DNA of 15,826 nucleotides from CAYVBJ01 sp964415185 (GTDB lineage Bacteria > Bacteroidota > Rhodothermia > Balneolales > Balneolaceae), in contig CAYPZI010000063.1 of assembly GCA_964415185.1 (NCBI GenBank), positions 1 to 15,826 of the forward strand, in the 5' to 3' direction. Below are positions 1-7,894 of this stretch, piece after piece; position 1 is the first letter of the stretch, and each line of letters opens with the position of its first letter. The translations under genes and the position numbers were made by a program. The notes under the pieces were generated by a model. That model ran no database searches. It worked only from the letters and a program-made list of their open reading frames with translations, and was not told the DNA's origin.

Positions 1-422
1 CTGTAGTGTTTGAGTGCCTGAAGCGAGGGAGTTGTTACCTTAAAAATTTCCCGCTCATTTGTACTGACTGAAAACAGGGATTCTCCAAGATCAAAACGAA
101 TATCCCGTATGATATTATCAAGAGCCGGCAGTACTTTATCCTTGCTAAGTATGGTCTCTGCATACGAGCGTACTGCCAGGCCTGTATTCGGATCGATCAG
201 GCGAATAGAACAGATGTTTGGATGGTCGAGTGCCGAAGCGGCCCGGGCTTCATACAAAAAACGTTTTTTCGCCTGTTCGTTATGTGATATATGAAGCGGT
301 AAAAATTTGAGGGCAACCATACGATCAAGCCGCGTATCATGCGCCTTGTAAACAATCCCCATCCCCCCTTCACCAAGTTTTTCGAGGATTGTGTAATGCA
401 GTATGGAGGATCCTGATTTCAA
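1..422 (-). CDS. Ser/Thr protein kinase remnant: N-lobe joined to TPR-type region, runs off left edge
   Basis: Hand translation of the minus strand gives an open frame from a TTG at 422-420 to the window edge (about 140 residues). The start is chosen because GGAG (complement of 428-431) lies five bases upstream, and kinases of this family usually begin just before the 'HYxILEKLGEGGMG' block. Residues 10-73 form a typical bacterial Hanks-type N-lobe: glycine loop G17-E-G-G-M-G22, VALK lysine K39 and alphaC glutamate E58. After 'HPNICSI' (residue 73, near base 204) the sequence changes directly to 'RLIDPNTGLAVRSYAE' and then 'TTPSLQALKHY'. In family members that segment lies after the kinase domain, ahead of TPR repeats. 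The C-lobe with HRD and DFG motifs is absent, so phosphotransfer is not expected. The frame is intact, so this may be an in-frame deletion still expressed or an early pseudogene. The 3' end is outside the window. Confidence 0.72.
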   Translation of the reverse strand, partial: MKSGSSILHYTILEKLGEGGMGIVYKAHDTRLDRMVALKFLPLHISHNEQAKKRFLYEARAASALDHPNICSIRLIDPNTGLAVRSYAETILSKDKVLPALDNIIRDIRFDLGESLFSVSTNEREIFKVTTPSLQALKHY

Positions 423-778
423 ATAATCTCCAAATTGGCAAACCGCTAACGCGATTAGACGTTTTTTTAAAAAGATTGAAGCCCGGTAAAGATGCAAAGC
501 ATTTGTGGCAGATCGCTTCGTCTGATTATAATGTAATAAAACTACTTCAAACTGCAAACGCAGCCGGCCCAAAGTGGTGGCCACTCTTTCTACTCAAAGA
601 AATGATGCTTATCGTTGCTTTTCTCTGCGGATCACATAGAACGCCTTTTTACAAGCCTGGCTTTATATTAATGAGCCAAACAGGATGTCTAATAGGTTCA
701 AGTACTTAGTATAAATTGAGTTGAATAAGTGATATGTTCGGCTCATGGCAACCTGTTACTGGCAGCAAAGGACTCTAA
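423..778. other. Gene-free stretch, probably degraded DNA
   Basis: About 355 bases between the kinase remnant and the Fic remnant. Short open frames exist on both strands, including one of 106 codons at 389-709, but none resembles a known family and none has a convincing ribosome binding site. In the same frame as the Fic remnant, 725-775 reads 'ISDMFGSWQPVTGSKGL', bounded by stops at 722-724 and 776-778. It could be a scrap of the upstream part of that Fic gene, but this is speculative. Confidence 0.5.
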
Positions 779-1087
779 CAGGCACCTGTCCGGAGTGCGA
801 TTTCGCATCTTTACTTTGAAACCAGTCACCCTTTTGAAGATGGAAACGGACGGATAGGATGGGCCGTTGCCGAAAAGGCATTATCTCAGGGAATAGGCCG
901 GCCTGCATTTTTGAGCCTGTCAGAAACGATAAAGAAAAAAGAAGGCTGAAAGGCCGGTGGCAACGAGTTTGATAATTTTGATGTAAGTCTTTGGACTGTG
1001 CCTGTTAAAGCCCAAATACTGATCGCATCGAGTGTGGTAGAAAGAGGCAGAAAATCGGATAAAAGCTTATCAAAAAGGAAAAATTGA
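779..1087 (+). pseudogene. Fic/DOC family protein pseudogene
   Basis: Fic proteins transfer AMP or related groups to target hydroxyls, using a HPFx(D/E)GNGR loop. Here 782-946 translates to 'APVRSAISHLYFETS' followed by HPFEDGNGRIG, then 'AEKALSQGIGRPAFLSLSETI', a clear match to the catalytic core of Fic proteins, probably the DUF4172-containing type. The catalytic histidine and the GNGR phosphate-binding loop are present. The Arg usually found after GNGRxx is Trp (GNGRIGW). The frame is closed upstream by TAA at 776-778, interrupted by TGA at 947-949, and continues in the same frame to TGA at 1085-1087. That last part resembles a Fic C-terminus only loosely. The N-terminal half is missing and no start is visible. 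It is a decayed copy beside another damaged gene. Confidence 0.75.
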
Positions 1088-1146
1088 TGTTGTGGCTGTA
1101 TAAATTTTATTTTAATGTAACGTTTTCTTCGTCTCTATTACCGAAT

Positions 1147-2391
1147 TTACGGAGTTACTATTGTTGTATAAGGCCCGAATTTCAGGGTTTTTCTGAATAC
1201 GCGGTCATTGCGTTTGAATTCCAGTTGCACGATGGAGCTACACTTGCTGTAAATGGCTTTTTGCAGCTCAGGCAATGTGAATACTTCAGCAGGCTTTCCA
1301 TTCACAGCAACCAGTTTATCTCCCTCCCGGATGCCTGCAACAGAGGCCGGCGACCCTTTAAAAACATGATGTACCCTGTATTCCTTAAAATGTGGCGGTT
1401 TTGCCGTTAGCGTTATGCCGCTGAAATTGTCCCAATACGGCTCGCTGAAATGTTTCTGCTTCTTCAGGTACATGGTCAGGTTGGTATAGTCGAATGTCAC
1501 TCTGAATCGGTTCAGTATTCCGTAGCCTATCAGCCCTGCCCTCTCTGCACTTGACGCTTCGCCTGTTTCTGAAAAAGAAAGGTCTACCGGAACGTTCATA
1601 AGCGACACCGGGCCAATACTCATTCGCTCTGTCTTTCCGCTGAGAGTATTGAGTTCTCCCCCGATACCGATAGACATGGATGATTTTAAACCGGCAATAG
1701 AATCTTCCAGGTTGTGCTGTTTTACAAACGGAGCATTCAGGGTAACGGTAGTGCTCGAGCCGGTATCCACCAAAAAAGCTCCCTTAATTTCCATCTTATC
1801 GGATATCCTGAGCCTGGCATCAATGTAAGGCAGGTTCTGCCTGATCTCTATCGGAATTGCAATTGCCTCAGGGTCAGGTTCATACTTTCTTCTGTCATGA
1901 AGAACCACCGTTTGAGTTGCGTAATCTATCTCAACAACAAATCGAAAGAAGAGGTCTGAACCGATAATCCCGTGGACATAGCGGCCCATAAACGGGTTTA
2001 TTTCTGATAAATCAAGTACCGGAACTGTGCTTTCATAAGGCATCATGCCAGGTATCTGGATTCTGACGGGCGAGTCTCCGATCCACGCCGATCGCTTTTC
2101 CTCGCCGATCCCGGTCAGGTTAACTTGCTTTGCCGCAGACATCGTAAGTGAGCTGGCTGTCAGTGAATCAATCACACTGACTGTAAAACCGGTATCCAGC
2201 AACATATATTCTGAACGGCTGCTGTCGAACATGGCCTCCACAAAAATATGATTTCCCCAGAATTCGGAAGGTATTTCGATTGAACGTGCCCTGTCTTCCA
2301 GTGAACCCGCACCGGGCCAAAGCACTGAACACCCCCCGGCAACGAATAAAAACAGAAGTGCAGCAATGGAGTGATTTTTTGTGAACGCCAT
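1147..2391 (-). CDS. Retropepsin-like aspartic protease lipoprotein with PDZ domain
   Basis: The 414-residue product begins with a lipoprotein signal (hydrophobic residues 9-18, lipobox ending VAGGC, lipidated Cys21), so it should be anchored in the cell envelope. Two aspartyl protease lobes follow: D66-T67-G68 in 'MLLDTGFT' and D209-T210-G211 in 'FLVDTGSS'. Each has a later hydrophobic-hydrophobic-glycine segment ('GIIGSDLFFR' near 141 and 'GLIGYGILNRF' near 287). Residues 340-405 form a PDZ domain ('VFKGSPASVAGIREGDKLVAVNG'). Two DTG motifs in one chain suggest that the lobes pair within the molecule, as in pepsin, rather than as a homodimer. This arrangement is known in Bacteroidota clan AA proteases. 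The substrate is unknown. The first motif is DTGFT, not DTGSS/DTGAS. The gene stands alone, divergent from the DUF427 gene. Confidence 0.88.
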   Translation of the reverse strand: MAFTKNHSIAALLFLFVAGGCSVLWPGAGSLEDRARSIEIPSEFWGNHIFVEAMFDSSRSEYMLLDTGFTVSVIDSLTASSLTMSAAKQVNLTGIGEEKRSAWIGDSPVRIQIPGMMPYESTVPVLDLSEINPFMGRYVHGIIGSDLFFRFVVEIDYATQTVVLHDRRKYEPDPEAIAIPIEIRQNLPYIDARLRISDKMEIKGAFLVDTGSSTTVTLNAPFVKQHNLEDSIAGLKSSMSIGIGGELNTLSGKTERMSIGPVSLMNVPVDLSFSETGEASSAERAGLIGYGILNRFRVTFDYTNLTMYLKKQKHFSEPYWDNFSGITLTAKPPHFKEYRVHHVFKGSPASVAGIREGDKLVAVNGKPAEVFTLPELQKAIYSKCSSIVQLEFKRNDRVFRKTLKFGPYTTIVTP

Positions 2392-2544
2392 CGGGTTTTA
2401 TAACATTTTAGTGATATAATTATCAAATAAACTCTGAATGTAAATGCAACAAACCGTTGTTTCCAGTAACAGCCGTATTATTTTATAAATATTTTATATT
2501 TCAATGAATCCTTAATATTAATCCATTTCAAAATCTCAGCCATT

Positions 2545-3045
2545 ATGTGGAAATACAAAGGTGACACCCGTCCGCCGTTTGCCCGTGAACCCAAAGAAGG
2601 TGAAGAATCGGTCTGGGATTATCCCCGTCCGCCAAAACTCGCTCCTGATTCACGTCTGGTAACCGTAAAAACAGGTGATATAATCATCGCAAAAACAAAC
2701 CGTGCAATCCGGGTACTGGAGACGGCCAGCCCGCCGGCTTTTTATATTTCACCGGAAGATGTTGCCGAAGAATTTTTGCAACAAGCGCCGGGCTCTTCCT
2801 TCTGCGAATGGAAAGGCAAAGCAACTTACTGGAATGTGATTACGGACGGAAAGAAGATCGAAAAAGCGGCATGGTCTTACAATCATCCAAATAAGCCTTT
2901 TAAGCTGGTCACCGGGTACTATTCCTTCTATCCTTCGCTTGTTGACTGTTTTGTGGAGGATGAGAAAGTTAAGCCGCAGCCCGGTGGATTTTACGGCGGC
3001 TGGGTTACTTCTGAAATTTCAGGGCCGATGAAAGGCGAAGTATAA
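2545..3045 (+). CDS. DUF427 domain-containing protein
   Basis: This 166-residue soluble protein without a signal peptide matches the DUF427 family along nearly its whole length. Landmarks are 'SVWDYPRPPKL' (22-32), 'RVLETASPPAFYISPEDV' (56-73), the 'CEWKGKATYW' block (about 87-96), 'AAWSYNHP' (108-115), 'GYYSFYPSLVD' (124-134) and 'PQPGGFYGGW' (about 144-153). The family is widespread, small and without an established biochemical role; structures show a compact beta fold. The conserved Cys, Trp and Tyr residues of these blocks are present, so the gene looks intact. The ATG at 2545 is the first in frame, and no clear Shine-Dalgarno sequence is seen. It converges with the PAS kinase gene with a 36-base gap, so the two are not co-transcribed. 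Confidence 0.85.
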   Translation: MWKYKGDTRPPFAREPKEGEESVWDYPRPPKLAPDSRLVTVKTGDIIIAKTNRAIRVLETASPPAFYISPEDVAEEFLQQAPGSSFCEWKGKATYWNVITDGKKIEKAAWSYNHPNKPFKLVTGYYSFYPSLVDCFVEDEKVKPQPGGFYGGWVTSEISGPMKGEV

Positions 3046-3081
3046 GTTTACCATCCCGTTGCGTCACTGCGTGATATCTTA

Positions 3082-5586
3082 TCAGGCTTCGAATTTCTGC
3101 TTTACTTTTTCAACCGAAAAAATGAGTTCGTATGCCGTTCCCCCGTTTGAGCGTATATCCAGCTCGCCGTTTAGCTGGCTCGTAAGTGTGTGGATTAGCG
3201 TCATTCCGAGCGACTTTTTTTCCAGTTCCTCGAAGTTATCGGGAAGCCCCACCCCGTCATCTGAAATTGTAAGCCGGATCTTTTTATCCTCTTTTTTCAT
3301 CTGAATTTCGATCTCGCCCTTTTCCCTGCCCTTGAAAGCATGCTTCATGGCATTTGTCACAACTTCATTTAAAAGCAGCCCACACGGAATAGCCTGGGTG
3401 ATCGTCAGTTCGGCCGGGTCCGATTCTATTTTAAACTCCACAGGTTTTTCTTTGGTCACATACGACCGTGTAATCACGTCGGTTAGTTCACTGATGTAAT
3501 TTCCGAACTGTATTTTGGAGAAATTCTCACTCTGGTAGAGTTTTTCATGGATAAGAGCCATTGAATTAATACGCAGTTGGCTGTCGCGAAGTACCTGTCG
3601 CGCACTTGCATCATCTGTTCCCTGTGCCTGAAGTTCCAGCAAACCGATAATTACGGCGAGATTATTTTTAACCCGGTGATGAATTTCGGCAAGCAGCACC
3701 TCTTTCTCTTTAAGTGACTCCTTGATTTTCTTCTCTGCTATTTTCCGGTCGGTAATATCAACATAAATACCATAGATCCCGATAATTTTTTCTTCTACTA
3801 TCACGGGCACTCCATATATAATTACGTCGACAAGCTTACCGTCTTTTCGGCGCCTGTACGTATTCACTTCGAACGTTTCCGTGCTTCCGGAAAGTTCAGA
3901 TGCTTCCCCGTGCTTCTCTTCAGGTACAATCACTGTATCCAGCGACACATCCCGGACTTCATCGGCATTAAATCCGAAAATCTTTTCAAACCCTTTATTT
4001 ACCAGTATTACCTCCTTGTGTTCATCCAAGAGGGCAATTCCGATCGGAGCATTTTGGAACAATTGCCTGAACAGCTCTTCATTGTGTTTGATCTCCTGTT
4101 CCTGTTCATATCTTTCGGAGATGTCTCGTGCTATGGCAATTACAACAGGCTCACCAAAGTAGGTGCCTGGATTTAGCTGCACTTCTTTCAAAAAGATTTC
4201 ACCGTTCTTTTTCTTGCCCCACCATTCAAATTGCTGTACTTCACCTTCGAATGTTTTATCCATGTACGATTGGGTAAGCTGCATATCAACTTTACCGGGA
4301 GCAGCAAGCATATCAGGTGTACTGCCTATGAATTCATCTTTTTCAAATCCATACATTTTGACAGCTCCATGGTTTACCTCGATAAACCTGTTTTCCCGGT
4401 TCAGGATATAAATGGCATCACTGATAGAGTTAAATAGGTCTTTATAGCTTTCAAGCGATTCCCTGTAGTTCCGGTACATTTCAACCTGTTTGGTTTGATC
4501 GGTCACAACTCCAATAACCGCAGGCTTACCATTTAAAACTCCTCTTGAACCATAAACACGAACATGAATAATCCTGCTGTCTTTTGTGATCACTCTCAGG
4601 TTCTTGTCAAATGAATTAATGCCCTCTCTCTCCCATTTCTGCTTCAGTTGCTTCAGAATCGCCTTATCATCCGGGTGTATAAGATGAAACGGCTCTTTTT
4701 TATCAACCAGCTCACCCGAAGAGTAACCCGTCATGGATGAAAACCTCGGGTTTACATATTTAAATTTATCTCCCTGGATCATGTAAATACCTACAAGTGA
4801 AGCTTCCGACAGAATCCTGAAACGGCTCTCCGATTCCACGAGCTGTTTTTGAGCCACCCGCTTGTCGGTGATATCTTCCACAAGTGAGTAGATACTCACC
4901 AGGTTTTGATTCTGATCATAGATGGCAGCATTGTGCCAGTTGCAATAAATGTGCCTGCCCAGCTTTGTAATATTTTCAGATTCCGTGCTGAAATAATTTT
5001 TATTGCCGTTTATAAACTCTTTAAGCTGTTTTTCGATTAACTCTCTGTTTTCAACCGGAAGCAGTCCGATATCAAACAAATTCTTACCCCTCACTTCATC
5101 AAAACTCCATCCGAATATCTCACCCGCTTTATCCGACCAGTCGCGGACATTAAATGACCGGTCCCATTCAATCATCCCCATGGGTATATGCGCTCTTACG
5201 CTTTCAATTCGGGGGAGCTTGCCAAAATTTTTCTCTTTTTTTACCAGATGGTCAACGTTATGGGCAATGGTAAACTGAGCCGGTTTGCCATTGTGATTGA
5301 TCAGATGGCTGGTAAGCTGGACATAAATCCGGTGACCGCTTTTTACGCTGTGTTCCCAGATGGCTGATGGCTTATGTTTATCTGTATTCAGTCCTTCTAT
5401 TTGTGACGGATTCATCCTTTCACCGAGATCAATAAATCGCATCTTCCGGAACTCTTCAGGTGTGTAACCGTAAAGTTCCTCAGCAGCTTCATTCACATCA
5501 ATGATTTCAAAGCTATAATAATCGTAAACAAACATCGGGTTGCCGCCGAAAAAACCGGTTTCAGAACTTTTTTTAAACAGATTCAT
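3082..5586 (-). CDS. Cytoplasmic sensor histidine kinase with five PAS domains, HisKA_2 type
   Basis: The 834-residue protein has no membrane segment or signal peptide, so it should sense inside the cell. Five PAS-like units lie at about 12-115, 125-240, 250-365, 380-490 and 500-612. Several end in the usual PAC-type exit ('VEDITDKR', 'ARDISER', 'VDITDRK'). The kinase core follows: HisKA_2 dimerisation domain with phospho-acceptor block EIHHRVKNNL (H636/H637), then a HATPase with N box 'LLLNEVVTNAMKHAF' (737-751), D776-D777-G778-V-G780, 'SLGM' (792-795) and 'NGGTAYELIF' (814-823). HisKA_2 kinases are often soluble and PAS-linked and may signal to response regulators encoded elsewhere. None is encoded in this window. 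PAS2 carries no obvious haem or flavin signature that I can recognise. The ATG at 5586 is the start, as residues before the first PAS are few. Confidence 0.9.
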   Translation of the reverse strand: MNLFKKSSETGFFGGNPMFVYDYYSFEIIDVNEAAEELYGYTPEEFRKMRFIDLGERMNPSQIEGLNTDKHKPSAIWEHSVKSGHRIYVQLTSHLINHNGKPAQFTIAHNVDHLVKKEKNFGKLPRIESVRAHIPMGMIEWDRSFNVRDWSDKAGEIFGWSFDEVRGKNLFDIGLLPVENRELIEKQLKEFINGNKNYFSTESENITKLGRHIYCNWHNAAIYDQNQNLVSIYSLVEDITDKRVAQKQLVESESRFRILSEASLVGIYMIQGDKFKYVNPRFSSMTGYSSGELVDKKEPFHLIHPDDKAILKQLKQKWEREGINSFDKNLRVITKDSRIIHVRVYGSRGVLNGKPAVIGVVTDQTKQVEMYRNYRESLESYKDLFNSISDAIYILNRENRFIEVNHGAVKMYGFEKDEFIGSTPDMLAAPGKVDMQLTQSYMDKTFEGEVQQFEWWGKKKNGEIFLKEVQLNPGTYFGEPVVIAIARDISERYEQEQEIKHNEELFRQLFQNAPIGIALLDEHKEVILVNKGFEKIFGFNADEVRDVSLDTVIVPEEKHGEASELSGSTETFEVNTYRRRKDGKLVDVIIYGVPVIVEEKIIGIYGIYVDITDRKIAEKKIKESLKEKEVLLAEIHHRVKNNLAVIIGLLELQAQGTDDASARQVLRDSQLRINSMALIHEKLYQSENFSKIQFGNYISELTDVITRSYVTKEKPVEFKIESDPAELTITQAIPCGLLLNEVVTNAMKHAFKGREKGEIEIQMKKEDKKIRLTISDDGVGLPDNFEELEKKSLGMTLIHTLTSQLNGELDIRSNGGTAYELIFSVEKVKQKFEA

Positions 5587-5918
5587 TTATATAACGCATT
5601 TTGTTTACTGCGGGATAATATGCACTACATCCTGATTATCGTCATTCAGCCGACATAATAATAATTGAAACACTCATTTCATACTCAAATCATAAAGTCA
5701 TCGGTTGACTAAAGGAAAAATCCACTAAAAATTTCCGGATCAACAGTTATCCGATAACTGTAACGTTAAACCAAAAATGAATCAAGAAAAAGAAAATTAG
5801 AAGTTTATCCATACCAATCTTTTTTATATTTTTAAGCTTTGGATGCCTAAATGATAAACCGGCAAAAACTTAATACATAATCAGGAATTTCAGAATCAAT
5901 TTTCGTTAAACACACCCG
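5587..5918. other. Divergent intergenic region between PAS kinase and thrS
   Basis: These 332 AT-rich bases must carry the promoters of both flanking genes. I see no ORF, tRNA-like structure or T-box hallmark (no recognisable specifier loop or T-box consensus). The standout element is a 19-base palindrome at 5743-5761, followed at once by TAACGTTA (5761-5768). Confidence 0.55.
5743..5761. promoter_or_regulatory. Perfect 8-bp-arm palindrome, possible operator
   Basis: ACAGTTAT, spacer CCG, ATAACTGT. The arms are exact inverted complements. It lies 158 bases before the thrS ATG and 157 before the kinase ATG, the middle of a divergent promoter region. The short spacer suits a dimeric DNA-binding protein better than an RNA terminator, and no T-run follows. 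The regulator is unknown. Confidence 0.35.
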
Positions 5919-7862
5919 ATGGCCGAAGACCAGATAACGCTTACCTTTCCGGATGGCACTCAAAAATCATTTCAAAAAAACATAACCGGCTATGAAGTAG
6001 CCGAATCCATCTCAAAGGGACTTGCCAGAAATGCGCTTAGTATTACACTGAACGGAGAAATCTATGATCTCGACCGGCCGATTAGCATAGACGGCGAAAT
6101 CACCATCAACACCTGGGATTCGGAGGATGGACAGTACACATTCTGGCACTCATCGGCACACCTTTTGGCCGAGGCGGTTCAGGAGCTATGGCCCGAAGCT
6201 AAATTCGGTATCGGACCGCCTATTGAGAACGGTTTTTATTATGATATTGATTTTGGTGACAAGTCTGTATCAAAAGAAGATCTTGAAAAGATCGAAGAAA
6301 AGATGATTGAACTCGCACGCCAGAAGTCGGAGTTCAAAAGGAAGGAAGTGGGCAAAGAGGAAGCTCTTGAATACTACAGGGAAAAAGGCAATGAATATAA
6401 AATTGACCTGATTGAAGGCCTGGAAGACGGCGAGATTACCTTTTATACCCAGGGAAATTTTACCGATTTGTGCAAGGGTCCGCACGTTCCGCATACGGGC
6501 GAGATCAAGGCAGTAAAGTTAACCAACCTGGCCGGTGCATATTGGCGCGGCGATGTAGAGAGCAAACAGCTTACCCGCATTTACGGTATCAGTTTTCCGA
6601 AACAGAAACTGCTGAACGAGTATATCAACCGGGTTGATGAGGCGAAAAGAAGGGATCACAAGAAACTTGGAAAGGAACTCGGAATTTACCTAATGGACCA
6701 AATGGTGGGAAGCGGCCTGCCTCTATGGCTGCCTAACGGCACGGTTTTACGGCGGACACTCGAGGCATTTCTGCGTGAAGAGCAGAAACGCCGGGGATAT
6801 AAAGAGGTTATCACCCCACATATCGCAAATATTGAGCTTTACAAAACGTCAGGCCATTATCCTTATTACAAGGATTCCCAGTTTAACCCGATGGACGTGG
6901 ATGACGACCAGTACATGCTGAAACCGATGAACTGTCCGCATCACCACCGCATTTATGCAAGTGAATTGCGCAGTTACCGGGATCTTCCGCTGAGACTGGC
7001 CGAATTCGGATCGGTATACCGGTATGAGCAATCAGGAGAGCTGAACGGTTTGTCGAGAGTTCGCGGGTTTACGCAGGATGACGCCCATATCTACTGTACG
7101 CATGATCAACTGAAGGATGAGATCAAAAACACAATCGATCTGACCCAGTTTGTTTTTAACACATTTAATATGCCGGTGGATATCAGGCTTTCATACCGGG
7201 ATGACAACGAGGAGAAGTTCGGAGGTAAAACTGAATTCTGGGAGCGTGCAGAGCGTGAAATCAGGGAAGCCGCCGATGAGATGAACCTTGAATATCGCAT
7301 TGCAAAAGGCGAAGCGAGTTTTTACGGCCCCAAAATCGATTTTATCATACGTGATGCAATCGGCAGAAAGTGGCAGCTTGGCACCGTCCAGGTGGATTAT
7401 GTAATGCCCGAGCGGTTTGATTTAACCTATATTGGGCCGGATAACGAAAAACACCGCCCGGTTATCATTCACAGGGCACCTTTCGGCTCGATGGAACGGT
7501 TCACGGGTATTTTGATCGAACATTTTGCAGGAGATTTCCCCCTCTGGCTGGCTCCGCTTCAGGTTAAAATTCTTCCGATCTCGGATGATTTTATTCCCTA
7601 TGCTGAAGAATGTGAAAAGAAACTGGAAGAATTTGGCATCCGTGTGGAGGCTGACAAGCGCAGTGAAATGATCGGGGGAAAAATTCGTGATGCAGAAAAT
7701 GCAAAAATTCCTTATATGTTAATAGTGGGTGCCAAAGAACAGAAAAATGATACGGTTTCTGTGAGGCGTCATAAAAAAGGTGACATCGGAACGTTTCCGG
7801 TGAATGAATTTTTTGATAAACTGAAACAGGAGATCGACAATAAAGATCTCCCGCCAAATTGA
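5919..7862 (+). CDS. thrS: Threonyl-tRNA synthetase
   Basis: Class II aminoacyl-tRNA synthetase charging tRNA-Thr, 647 residues, the usual length. Domains in order are TGS (about 1-65), editing/SAD domain with metal-site motifs H77-S-S-A-H81 and C185-K-G-P-H189, catalytic core and C-terminal anticodon-binding domain (about 548-640). Catalytic zinc ligands are C339 (in 'MKPMNCPHH'), H390 (in 'DDAHIYC') and H518 (in 'VIIHRAPFGS'). Motif 2 is around 'SVYRYEQSGELNGLSRVRGFT' residues 365-385, and motif 3 is 'GSMERFTGILIEHF' (523-536). All key residues are present, including those needed to edit Ser-tRNA-Thr. The ATG at 5919 gives the standard TGS N-terminus, and no Shine-Dalgarno is apparent. infC follows after 29 bases, so the two are very likely one transcript, as in many bacteria. 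Confidence 0.98.
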   Translation: MAEDQITLTFPDGTQKSFQKNITGYEVAESISKGLARNALSITLNGEIYDLDRPISIDGEITINTWDSEDGQYTFWHSSAHLLAEAVQELWPEAKFGIGPPIENGFYYDIDFGDKSVSKEDLEKIEEKMIELARQKSEFKRKEVGKEEALEYYREKGNEYKIDLIEGLEDGEITFYTQGNFTDLCKGPHVPHTGEIKAVKLTNLAGAYWRGDVESKQLTRIYGISFPKQKLLNEYINRVDEAKRRDHKKLGKELGIYLMDQMVGSGLPLWLPNGTVLRRTLEAFLREEQKRRGYKEVITPHIANIELYKTSGHYPYYKDSQFNPMDVDDDQYMLKPMNCPHHHRIYASELRSYRDLPLRLAEFGSVYRYEQSGELNGLSRVRGFTQDDAHIYCTHDQLKDEIKNTIDLTQFVFNTFNMPVDIRLSYRDDNEEKFGGKTEFWERAEREIREAADEMNLEYRIAKGEASFYGPKIDFIIRDAIGRKWQLGTVQVDYVMPERFDLTYIGPDNEKHRPVIIHRAPFGSMERFTGILIEHFAGDFPLWLAPLQVKILPISDDFIPYAEECEKKLEEFGIRVEADKRSEMIGGKIRDAENAKIPYMLIVGAKEQKNDTVSVRRHKKGDIGTFPVNEFFDKLKQEIDNKDLPPN

Positions 7863-7880
7863 TAACAAAAATAAAATAAC

Positions 7881-7894
7881 AGAGGTAACTTATC
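7881..7894 (+). promoter_or_regulatory. infC: Ribosome binding site and AUC start codon of infC
   Basis: AGAGGT at 7881-7886 is followed by five bases (AACTT) and ATC at 7892-7894. The in-frame TAA at 7886-7888 rules out any earlier start. The next standard-type start, GTG at 7970, would remove 26 residues of the N-terminal domain. ATC is therefore the best-supported start. Confidence 0.75.

Noticed and set aside
389..709. 106-codon open frame on the plus strand between the kinase and Fic remnants
   Set aside because: No recognisable motif or ribosome binding site, unusual composition, and it overlaps the 5' end of the opposite-strand kinase remnant.
2172..2426. 84-codon minus-strand frame overlapping the protease signal peptide
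   Set aside because: Out-of-frame shadow of the protease gene, whose own frame has a proper lipoprotein signal and family motifs.
5587..5918. Possible T-box or other tRNA-sensing leader for thrS
   Set aside because: No T-box consensus, specifier-loop arrangement or terminator/antiterminator pair could be found in these bases.
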